DNA from: Malassezia japonica
Taxonomy: Eukaryota > Basidiomycota > Malasseziomycetes > Malasseziales > Malasseziaceae
Length of the DNA stretch: 64,000 bases
Reading direction: 5' to 3'
Assembly (NCBI RefSeq): GCF_029542785.1
Contig: NC_083378.1
Location: 372,001-436,000 of the forward strand
The position numbers and the translations under genes were made by a program. This document shows positions 51,085 through 59,324 of the stretch, piece after piece. Each line of letters begins with the position of its first letter. Within the stretch, counting starts at the first letter, position 1. Below the pieces are notes generated by a model that was given only the letters and a program-made list of their open reading frames with translations, was not told where the DNA came from and did no database searches.

Positions 51085-53217
51085 TTAGTTGTTGACCAAG
51101 TCCTGCACCTTTTTCACGACGTCCTGCTCGAGCTTGTGAAGCCCCTTGTTGAACTGCTTCTTGTACGTGCTCGTCGTCTGAGACGTCACGACCTTAGCCT
51201 TCTTGTAGTAGCTCACTGTGTCTGACAAGTACTGCTCGACAAATCCAACGCGGGAAAGCGTCAGTTGATTTGCAAACGATTGGGCAGTCAAGAACCCGTC
51301 TGCGTACCCGAGATTTCCAGCGTTCGTCTCCGATGCGGCCGCGCGGCTCACCAAATGGGCGGCGCGGGCAGCAGGGCCACCGCCCAGAATCTTGGACGCG
51401 CGGCGCGAGTGGCTCTTGCTCGACGAACTCGAGTGGTGACTCGGGTGGTGCGAAGCGTGGCTGCTCGTGCTGCTCGAATGGTGGTGGTGGTGGCCCTTAC
51501 CCGACGCCTTGCTCTTGCTCGACTTACCGTGCTTGCTGCTCACCGAGTGGCTGTTGACGACCTGTGCGTTGCGGGCACCCGACGTAGCGTTGCTAGTGGC
51601 GCTCGCACTCGAGTTCGAGTTCGACGACGAGTTGGAGCACACCTTGGCCGAGTTCTTCGTCGAAGCACTAACCTGAGACTTGGCCGAGCGGTAGGAGCTC
51701 GGGAGCGAAGTCGAGCTGATGGTGCTAGAAACCGTCTCGATCGTCTTGTTCGAGACCTTGTCCGAGAAGCCCCATGCGTTGTAGGCACCGTCCATGTAAC
51801 CAGGGAGTGCCGCCTTGAAACACCAACCGGCGTTCTCCTTGCAGTTCTCCATGGTCCAGCTCCAGAAGAGAGCACCAGCCGTAGCGTTACGGTAGGTGTC
51901 CGTCTGAGCCTGGCAGTACTGCGCATTGCTAGAGTGCTTGTTGTTGACACCGTTCAACGAGTTGGGGTTCAGTGCACAAGACCACTCGCCGACCACAATG
52001 TTGCCACGAGCCGTCTTCGAGGTGCTCTGCATCGCGTTCAGGATCGGGCCCTTGATCTGCGAGGTGTGCTTGTTCACGTTCGTCGACTGGTCCTGCTTGG
52101 TAAACACAAAGTAGCTGTGCGTGTCCTGCACCACAAAGTCCGAACGGCCGTTGACAAACTTGGCACCCTGGCTGGGCGAGAAGGCGTCATGGAAGTACAG
52201 CGGAAGATCCTCGGCGTACGAGTTAACCTTGCGCATGGCGTCCATCGTCTTTCCGTACCACGGCCAGAGCCTGTCGTTGTTCTGCGGCTCGTTCAGCAGC
52301 TCGATGCCGACCACGTTGGTGACGTTGGCAAACTCCCTGGTAAGGAACAGGAGGAAGTTCTTGGTCAGGTTCTCGTTCTTCTTGTTGTAGAACTGCACGC
52401 CACCGGTCGAGACACCAGAGTGAGCCTGCGAGTTCTGCGAACCGTACGCTCCGTGGAGATCGACCAGCACACCGATGTCGTACTTGTCGGCCCAGTAGAT
52501 CGCACGCTTCAGATACTTCCACGTGTTGGTGTACACCTCGGTGTAGTCGTTGAAGGGCGAGTCTTTGGTGTGGTTTCCACCAGCGTTCCAGTAACCAATG
52601 GGGACACGGACGGTGTTAATACCCACCGACTTCATCGTCTTAAAGTCCTCCTCCGTGATAAAAGTGTCCCAGTGCTTCTCCAGCAAGGCACGCGCCGACT
52701 TGATACCATTCGACGACGTACCGTAGCCGTTCAGCACGTCGAGCTCAGCAGACTTGCTGCCGGCAGCGCACTTGAAGAGCGAGCCCGCCATCCAGTTCTC
52801 AAGCACAAACCACGAACCGGTGTTGACACCGATCTGCTCACGGTAGCGCATCATGTTGGCGCGCGTCTTGTTGAAACTGGGGAACTGAACGTTGAGGCTG
52901 CCCTTCGGAGTGTACTCGTCGACGATGGTGCAGCCGCTGTTGCCGACCGACTTGCCACTCTGATTGTTGTTGCTAGCCAGCTGGCGGCCACTCGTGTTCG
53001 TCGACGACGACGTCTGGGGCAGGTGCAGGATGGAGGGCAGGCCCCACGACGAATCCTGCTCCGAGTTACCGTTCTGCACCTGCGCCACACGCGCACCACT
53101 GCTGGAGGAGCCCGAAGACGACTTTTGCACCACGGGGACGGGCTTGTAGTTGGCGGCCACCAAAGAGAGCGAGGAGGCCACCTTGGAGAAATCAATGCCA
53201 GGGGAAAGGATCTGCAT
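51085..53217 (-). CDS. Exo-beta-1,3-glucanase (GH5)
   Basis: Cell-wall glucan hydrolase of the fungal exo-1,3-beta-glucanase group, 710 residues, no intron. Catalytic domain about 110-470: GVNTGSWFVLENWMAGSLF, VGINTVRVPIGYWNAGG, acid/base Glu310 in ELLNEPQ, nucleophile Glu411 in VVGEWSCALN. It is followed by a 120-residue Ser/His/Lys tail (GKGHHHHHSSSTSSHASHH) and a C-terminal helix. The N-terminus (MQILSPGIDFSKVASSLSLV) is not a clear signal peptide. Codon use is markedly biased to AAC, TCC, AAG and less GC-rich than its neighbours, the mark of high expression. A TATATAA box lies about 200 bases upstream. Confidence 0.92.
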   Translation of the reverse strand: MQILSPGIDFSKVASSLSLVAANYKPVPVVQKSSSGSSSSGARVAQVQNGNSEQDSSWGLPSILHLPQTSSSTNTSGRQLASNNNQSGKSVGNSGCTIVDEYTPKGSLNVQFPSFNKTRANMMRYREQIGVNTGSWFVLENWMAGSLFKCAAGSKSAELDVLNGYGTSSNGIKSARALLEKHWDTFITEEDFKTMKSVGINTVRVPIGYWNAGGNHTKDSPFNDYTEVYTNTWKYLKRAIYWADKYDIGVLVDLHGAYGSQNSQAHSGVSTGGVQFYNKKNENLTKNFLLFLTREFANVTNVVGIELLNEPQNNDRLWPWYGKTMDAMRKVNSYAEDLPLYFHDAFSPSQGAKFVNGRSDFVVQDTHSYFVFTKQDQSTNVNKHTSQIKGPILNAMQSTSKTARGNIVVGEWSCALNPNSLNGVNNKHSSNAQYCQAQTDTYRNATAGALFWSWTMENCKENAGWCFKAALPGYMDGAYNAWGFSDKVSNKTIETVSSTISSTSLPSSYRSAKSQVSASTKNSAKVCSNSSSNSNSSASATSNATSGARNAQVVNSHSVSSKHGKSSKSKASGKGHHHHHSSSTSSHASHHPSHHSSSSSKSHSRRASKILGGGPAARAAHLVSRAAASETNAGNLGYADGFLTAQSFANQLTLSRVGFVEQYLSDTVSYYKKAKVVTSQTTSTYKKQFNKGLHKLEQDVVKKVQDLVNN

Positions 53218-53590
53218 TATGAATAGGAAATGTATCCGTCCGGCGGATAAAGGGGTAGAGAGAAGAAGCCTGTAACTTGTACGTCCAGCGTACGTAGGGA
53301 ACAGAAAAGTCTAGCAACTCCAGGCCGCGTAGACAAAGGAAGGGGATCGCTCTAGAGCTTCGGCGCTCAGCACGGGATGGGGGATGGGGTCTGGCGGGAG
53401 CACCTTCCGCCCATGTTATATACATTGTTCTTGCACCTGCCCCATTGATCATCTACTGCTGCATTCGCCGTCGTAGCTCGACAGCCGCACAAACCAACTC
53501 CATCGAACATCTACAGCCACGGCGCTCCGTCGAACCCTTTATTGTGGAGGCATCCAGTCAATACTGGCGCATACACCAACTCTACGCTAC
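53218..53590. promoter_or_regulatory. Promoter and leader of the exo-glucanase gene
   Basis: 373 bp between two minus-strand genes. On the minus strand it carries TATATAA (plus strand 53416-53422), followed by a CT-rich stretch next to the start codon, typical of strong fungal promoters. The part nearest the RhoGAP gene (53440-53590) has nothing I recognise and is probably that gene's upstream-facing 3' flank. Confidence 0.55.
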
Positions 53591-56500
53591 TTATGTATCA
53601 CGTGCCGCCAAGCCATGGCCGTGCGCTGGCTCTGGGAAGATATGGCGGTGCATCACGACGAGAATTTTGACCACGTGTGCGGCCTGGCCGAGGCGGTGGA
53701 AGCCTTCGGCCACGCTGCCGGCCGCCGGTGGGGGGGAGAGGAGTGTTGAGCCAAAGACAAGCCCGATATTGTGGGGCGCCATCAGGTTCACTTTCGAGTT
53801 GCGCGCGACGAGCGACAGGTGCGCCGCAAAGCGCTCGAGCGCATAGTAGTGGCTCTTGGGGAGCGTCCGCACCAAGCGGCTCATGGAACGCACACGGCGC
53901 GCTTGGTCGCTGATTTCTTCCGTGTCGACCAGCTGGTGGTAGAACGCATAGGGAACAACGGGCTCCGGGAGCTCGCGCAGCCATAGCTTGATCGTACTCG
54001 CAATAACATGCACGTCGACACGCCGCAGCGCAAGTGTGTGCATCGGCTGCGTACGCAGCGCTTTTTGCAGCGCACTCACCGCCTGCTTCGAGCCAGAGAT
54101 ACGGTAGATCCCTTGCTCGTGCACGCCGCGCGCTTCGATCTCTTGGAGCAGGCACTCGATCGCGGGAGGAAGCGCGCTGTGGTAGCGCTGGTACAGCTCG
54201 CGCAGCGAGACTTGGAAGAGCGCCGCAACGTTGGCACGCCCCTGGTGCTCGGACACCTGCGCAGCGTACTCGCCCGCGTCAAACTCACCGTCGAGGCGGA
54301 CGTGCGGCGCACATTGCAGGCGCGCGAGCCAGTGGCAGAACGAAGCATAGTCGGGCACTTTGAGCGCACACCGCGTGCCGTTTGGGAGCACCATCTCGAA
54401 CACGTACGGGTGCCGCTCGTACGGCCACACCCGAATCAGCGCGCCTTTGCACGAAAAGACGCTGGAGACGCGCGCAGTCGGCACTGCAGCAAGCAGCGCG
54501 TCGGTACGCGACGGCGCCGGCAGCGCCGGCAGCGGCGAGTCGAGCTGCGCACGCGGCAGCTCGAGCGGCGGCGGTGGCGCGTGCGTGTCCACGGCGGGCG
54601 GCTCGATCGCGGCGAGCGCGACGACCTTGGCTTCGTATGCCTGCAGCAGCGGAACGAGGAGCGCGGGCGGCGGGGCGCTGCTGAAAGGCGGCACCGCTGG
54701 GCGGCGTACGTCGCGCATCGCGCCGAGGCGGGCATAGGCCCGGGCGAGGTGCTGTTGCGCGTACACTGCCTCGGCACGCTGCCGCAGCATCACACGCGCC
54801 ATGTCGCGCACCATCATGGGATACGCAAGCGACACGAGATCGCCGCTGGCGTGCACCGGCTGCCGCATGCTCATCGATGCAAGCCACGCAAGCATCCAAT
54901 AAATGTCCGGCGTGCACCGCGCCTGGGACACCGGGCTCGGCTGGATGGCCATGGCGAGCGCCGGAATGCGCTCAGACACCGCCTCCCAGACCGCGTGCTG
55001 GGCCGTAATCGCAGGAGCGACGAGCACATCGGCAATCACCGACTCGATCATGGACAGCGGCAGCGGCGCGTCGGGAAGGCCGCCGACGTCTTTCGCCATG
55101 TGCGCACGCGCCATGCCCGCTGTTTCTAGGAGGATCGCGAGGCGGCGCGCACGGTCGTGCGACGTCGCGACCTGCGCCTCGAGCCACGCACGGACCGTCT
55201 CGTGCATCTCGCAAAGCTCACGCACGCAAAGGGGAAGCGTGTCCAAAAGGCCCGTGTCTTCTTGTGCGCTCGGCGCAGGCAGCAGGCGCACCAGGGTCGC
55301 AAACGTCCGCGGCGTGCCTTGGCTCGCGAGCGCCTGGGCCGCCGCGCACCATCCCGCCGGGGGAACGTGGGAAAGAGAGAGTGCTGCACGCCCGAGATCC
55401 GCATCCCCAAGTGCCGCATACACCGGCGCAAGGACCGACTCGAGGAAGATGTACAGCTCTGCACTCGACGTCCACTCGACGCCTGCCTCGTGCGGCACTC
55501 GGGGCGCGTACGAATACGCGGCCATGGTCGTCACCGCCAGCTTGGGGTACTCTGTGCGCAGACGCTCGAGTGTCTCGAGGAGCTCGGGAATGTCGGAAAG
55601 GCTCGCGTCGCACTCTGCGCGCGCGTCACATAGGAACGCATACACCCCTTCAAAGAGGATCGGATCGGCGAGGAAGTCGTGGGGACACTGCGCCATCCAG
55701 CGTTCGAGCGTCGCGAGGATATTCCCACGAATCGTCGCGACCATCGCCCAGTCGGTCGCCTCGCGCGCAAACGGCGCATTGACTGCGTCGTTCCAGGTGG
55801 GGTACTGGTTCGGGACGTGGTTGCGCGCATGCCACTGCATTTCGCGGCTCGCACTTTCCGCCGTGTCCCAGCGCAGCCGCAGCGCCTCGAGCAGCTGCGT
55901 GCTCGAGAGGATGTTTGGGCGCGAAAGGAGGATCGCGTCGCAGAACGCGGTGCGGTCCAGCTCGATGCTCAGCACACGGAACTCGGGCGGCTCGCGGTCA
56001 GGCAGCGGCGAGCGCACCACGAGGTGCGCGGCACCAAGCGCCAGCACATCGACGATGCGTGCCGTACTCGCCGCGGCAATTTCGACAGCAAAGTGCGAGG
56101 CATCCGCGAGGCGCGCGAGGCCGGCGAGTGCTTCGTTGCTCATGTCCTGCGACATGCGCTTCGCGACGACCAAAGGCGACGCGAGCGAATCGGGCGCACG
56201 GTCCGGAAGCGCACGGAGCTGCAGACTCTCGCTGATACGAACATGCTCGCCACGGCTATCGTAGCGACCCGTCCACAACGGCAAAGCCGGCCACGCGCCC
56301 ACCCCGGCAGCGCCGGGAAGCGCCGCCGGAAAGAGCGTCGGAAAGAGGGGTAGCTGAGCGCCGTCCGCCCAGGCGACGTCGCTCATGCGCCCGCGCTCGG
56401 GGAGGCCGCCGGCCAGCACCGCGCTGCCGAGGTAGTCGGTCACGCCCGTGTGCAAAGGGTATTCGTGCTGCGCAAGCCGCTGAAAGAGGCACTGGTACTC

Positions 56501-58423
56501 GGCGATCGGCGCCACGCATTCCACCGGCTGCGTACGGGGATAGACCGTCGTCATGCGCTGCGCCAGCGCACGCACACGATTAAACTCGGGCTCCTGCGCA
56601 GCGATCTGCACTTCCATGCGCGCCGCCTGTGCCTTGGCACCGAGGTGCGGCGCCGCAGCCTGCGCGAGGCCCGCATTGCCCAGGAACGGGATGCCCACGG
56701 TAGGGTCGTCGGCCCACTGCGTGCTGAGCGAGGTGTGCACGCCTTCCACCCACCCCAGGCCCGCGAGGTCCGTGGCCCATCCCGCGAGCTCAAAGCGGAC
56801 GCCGGGCGGAACGTCGTGCCACAGCGCCTCGATGCATGCCGCGGCGCGCGAGCACAGCGCAGCGCAGATCGCCGCCCACGCCGCATGGTCCTGCAGACGG
56901 CGTGAGGCGCGTGCGACGGCGGCCCAGTGCAGCAGCACTGGTGCGCGTTCCGCAGCGCCCTGGCGCTCGGGCGCTTCGTCGACGAGCAGCTGGCGCAGGA
57001 CGAGGTGCGTAAGCCAGTGCGGCCGCGACGCATCAAAGCGTAGGGAACGAAGAAGCGACTCGGTCACCGCGCTCGCCATGCGGTACGCCGTAATCGGCAC
57101 ACGCACAAACGCCGCGAGGCGGTCCGCGTGAAAGACTTGGATCTGCTGCGCGATCTCAAACGGATCGCGCGAGAGCAGCAAGGGAATGCTCCAGCACGCA
57201 TAGAGGCCTTGCAAAGCCCGGCACGGCACGGCGCGACGCGGCGGCGCGTCCGGCACCCAGTTGGTCGGGACGCACAGGTCGCCTGCAGCGCTTGCGTCGT
57301 GCCACACGCGCATCTGGCGCGCGATCGACGCACAAGCATTGGGCTCGTGTTTTGACAGTGCCGTGGTCAGCTGGTCGGCCTCGTGGAAGAAGAGCGAGGT
57401 GTGCCCGGCCGGGATCTGAGGGCGCTTCCACAAGAGCAGATCGAGGAACGCAGCGATGCGGCGCGTGCACCCCAAGTCGGATGGCACGCAGCCGAGGCGC
57501 TCGGCGAGAAGGAGCGACAGACGTACGTGCTTTAAAAACACGTCAAACGAGACGGGCGACGTGCCGAGCGCGTAAAACACAATGTGCAGAAACGTGCGCT
57601 CGTCCTTGTCTTGCGCACGCAGCGAGTCGTTGGACGAGGTGGCCGTAACGGCACGCTGTGTGCCAAACACGAGCTCGTGCGCCAGCGCCGCGCCGGTCGC
57701 ACGCTCGATCCGCGCCGTCCAGCTCGCGGGCTGCACGCCAGCGCGTACGAGGCACAGCTCAGGGTGCTGGGCAGGGCTGTCCCACGTCGCCACCTGCACC
57801 GAGTCGATATGGACCGACGGCGAGTGCAGTGCACTGGCCTGCGGCGTCGACGGAGACGACGTCGCATGGGCCGTCTCTTCGTCCTCCTCCAGCCCGCTGG
57901 GCCACATCGACGAGCGCACTTGAAAGGTGGCGCGCACTTCCGGCACGAGCGCGCTCGGGACCTTGTAAAAGAAGAGCGTGTCGTGCGCAAGCACCGCCTT
58001 GAACGGGCGCCAGCCGCGGCCGGGCTCGTTGCGCGTCCGCTGCTTCGGAATCGCATCGGACCACCATGCCAGCGACCATGGCCCTGTGCTACGTTTGAGG
58101 AAGCCACAGACTGCATCTGCATCGTCGACAGCTCCCGGTTTGTCGCGCAGGCTCAGGCGGTCAAGGATCGATTGGGGGGGCGACACGACCGAAAGCGTAC
58201 TGATCGACGGCGTGGCACGCAGCGCGCCAGGCTCGGCACGCGCGTGCGCCTGTCGCGTTGCGACACGCACCAGCGGCTCCATCGCAGGAGCGCTCGGCGT
58301 CTCGGGCCGGCTCATATCATAGGCCTGGTGGGAGCTTGGCTCGCCGGCGCCCTGCTCGCTCCGACGATGTAGGGACGGATGAGATGCCATCGGTGCGCTG
58401 ATGGTGAAGGGCATTGCGCACAA
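53591..58423 (-). CDS. PH / RasGEF-like / RhoGAP protein
   Basis: Large single-exon gene, 1610 residues (or 1607 from the next Met at 58414). A PH-like domain begins near 105 (VCGFLKRSTGPWSLAWW). The middle third is helical and resembles a RasGEF catalytic region with its N-motif (FEIAQQIQVFHADRLAAFVR, VTESLLRSLRFDASRPHWLT), though divergent. The C-terminal RhoGAP domain (about 1420-1600) is clear: LPPAIECLLQEIEARGVHEQ, then GIYRISGSKQAVSALQ with the arginine finger, IASTIKLWLRELPEPVVPY and KVNLMAPHNIGLVFGSTLL. A protein combining Ras activation and Rho inactivation would link two polarity switches; Ras exchange activity is inferred. Confidence 0.8.
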   Translation of the reverse strand: MCAMPFTISAPMASHPSLHRRSEQGAGEPSSHQAYDMSRPETPSAPAMEPLVRVATRQAHARAEPGALRATPSISTLSVVSPPQSILDRLSLRDKPGAVDDADAVCGFLKRSTGPWSLAWWSDAIPKQRTRNEPGRGWRPFKAVLAHDTLFFYKVPSALVPEVRATFQVRSSMWPSGLEEDEETAHATSSPSTPQASALHSPSVHIDSVQVATWDSPAQHPELCLVRAGVQPASWTARIERATGAALAHELVFGTQRAVTATSSNDSLRAQDKDERTFLHIVFYALGTSPVSFDVFLKHVRLSLLLAERLGCVPSDLGCTRRIAAFLDLLLWKRPQIPAGHTSLFFHEADQLTTALSKHEPNACASIARQMRVWHDASAAGDLCVPTNWVPDAPPRRAVPCRALQGLYACWSIPLLLSRDPFEIAQQIQVFHADRLAAFVRVPITAYRMASAVTESLLRSLRFDASRPHWLTHLVLRQLLVDEAPERQGAAERAPVLLHWAAVARASRRLQDHAAWAAICAALCSRAAACIEALWHDVPPGVRFELAGWATDLAGLGWVEGVHTSLSTQWADDPTVGIPFLGNAGLAQAAAPHLGAKAQAARMEVQIAAQEPEFNRVRALAQRMTTVYPRTQPVECVAPIAEYQCLFQRLAQHEYPLHTGVTDYLGSAVLAGGLPERGRMSDVAWADGAQLPLFPTLFPAALPGAAGVGAWPALPLWTGRYDSRGEHVRISESLQLRALPDRAPDSLASPLVVAKRMSQDMSNEALAGLARLADASHFAVEIAAASTARIVDVLALGAAHLVVRSPLPDREPPEFRVLSIELDRTAFCDAILLSRPNILSSTQLLEALRLRWDTAESASREMQWHARNHVPNQYPTWNDAVNAPFAREATDWAMVATIRGNILATLERWMAQCPHDFLADPILFEGVYAFLCDARAECDASLSDIPELLETLERLRTEYPKLAVTTMAAYSYAPRVPHEAGVEWTSSAELYIFLESVLAPVYAALGDADLGRAALSLSHVPPAGWCAAAQALASQGTPRTFATLVRLLPAPSAQEDTGLLDTLPLCVRELCEMHETVRAWLEAQVATSHDRARRLAILLETAGMARAHMAKDVGGLPDAPLPLSMIESVIADVLVAPAITAQHAVWEAVSERIPALAMAIQPSPVSQARCTPDIYWMLAWLASMSMRQPVHASGDLVSLAYPMMVRDMARVMLRQRAEAVYAQQHLARAYARLGAMRDVRRPAVPPFSSAPPPALLVPLLQAYEAKVVALAAIEPPAVDTHAPPPPLELPRAQLDSPLPALPAPSRTDALLAAVPTARVSSVFSCKGALIRVWPYERHPYVFEMVLPNGTRCALKVPDYASFCHWLARLQCAPHVRLDGEFDAGEYAAQVSEHQGRANVAALFQVSLRELYQRYHSALPPAIECLLQEIEARGVHEQGIYRISGSKQAVSALQKALRTQPMHTLALRRVDVHVIASTIKLWLRELPEPVVPYAFYHQLVDTEEISDQARRVRSMSRLVRTLPKSHYYALERFAAHLSLVARNSKVNLMAPHNIGLVFGSTLLSPPPAAGSVAEGFHRLGQAAHVVKILVVMHRHIFPEPAHGHGLAARDT

Positions 58424-58969
58424 GGGGGCAGCGAGAGCCCGCTAGTTATACATAACTACGCCACACCCATCTGCACGTAATAGCCGCGCCTTGCAGCTAT
58501 GTGTCGGTTTCTCGTTGTGCCATGGTCCGTTCTAGAGGAGAAAGGGACATGCGCAGGGGCCAGGCAGGGGATTTGTCATCGGCGCGCCGATGATCGGGTG
58601 AGAAAACAAGAAGCAAGAGAGTGGGGAGGGTTGTGTAGCCATGCTGGATGACCTGCAGGATGGTATGCACTCCGCTGGCTAGGGAGAGTAGGGCAAAAGA
58701 CTCGATTCCGTTGCACCGAACGCTGCCCGAAAATAAAAATAATCCCGGACCATGCGATACCATGCATTTCCATAGCTATCTATCAACGCGCGTCGAACAA
58801 GCCTGCCGACCATGTACACCGACTCACGCTCCTTTGTCGTCGCCATCTCTGTATCCACGCTCCTCAGTCTCTGTCGCACACTGTCCTTCTGTCCGTGTCA
58901 TCGGAGGTATCCGTTGTGCACTATATGCTATGCACGAACGAGAGCACAGCACTGATGCCAATATACAAT
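58424..58969. other. Longest intergenic region; 18-bp palindrome
   Basis: 546 bp between the RhoGAP start and the NDUFB2 stop, both on the minus strand. A perfect palindrome TCATCGGCGCGCCGATGA lies at 58576-58593. Short frames exist on both strands (for example minus 58679-58879) but none resembles a known protein. It may hold the RhoGAP promoter, and possibly a non-coding RNA, which I cannot show. Confidence 0.4.
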
Positions 58970-59207
58970 CTAGTGGTGCTCTTCATGGTGGTCACCGTGG
59001 TGGTCCCAAGGGTGGCGCCATCCCTGTGTGTGAGCTTTCCAGCGGTGTACATACTAGCAGAACCGGTCCGTCCTCCTTCATACGGTAAAAGATCCAGAAC
59101 CACATCGTAGCACCCAGCAGTTTCGCGGTCCAGCGGTGGTGGAATGCAGGCTTGTGCGGGTGGAACCCAAACATGGGCTTGTACCAGCCTCCCGGAGCGC
59201 CGGCCAT
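58970..59207 (-). CDS. Complex I accessory subunit NDUFB2
   Basis: Small subunit of mitochondrial NADH dehydrogenase. Exons 59055-59207 and 58970-59023; 68 residues from MAGAPGGWYKPMFGFHP (an in-frame ATG at 59252 would add 15). The membrane stretch LLGATMWFWIFYRMKEDGPV joined over a 31-nt intron (59024-59054, GTATGT) to LLGWRHPWDHHGDHHEEHH reproduces the plant and fungal NDUFB2 pattern: MWFW(I/V)xYR, GPVxLGWRHPW and a His-rich end. The retained-intron reading would destroy this end. Presence of complex I genes argues against a fermentative budding yeast. Confidence 0.9.
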
Positions 59208-59248
59208 CTTGTCCTGGTAGCGAGGAGAGAACGGCGTCGGCCCGGAAA

Positions 59249-59256
59249 CCACGTGG
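59249..59256. promoter_or_regulatory. CCACGTGG palindrome, NDUFB2/SWI3
   Basis: E-box palindrome between the NDUFB2 start at 59207 and the SWI3-type start. It would lie inside or at the edge of the longer NDUFB2 reading (start 59252), which favours the shorter one. Confidence 0.45.
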
Positions 59257-59324
59257 CTTTCGGCCGAAACGCGCGCGCGCCTGTGGGCCGTTCGACGCGC
59301 GGATCCATCATCGCTGTCGAGGAG

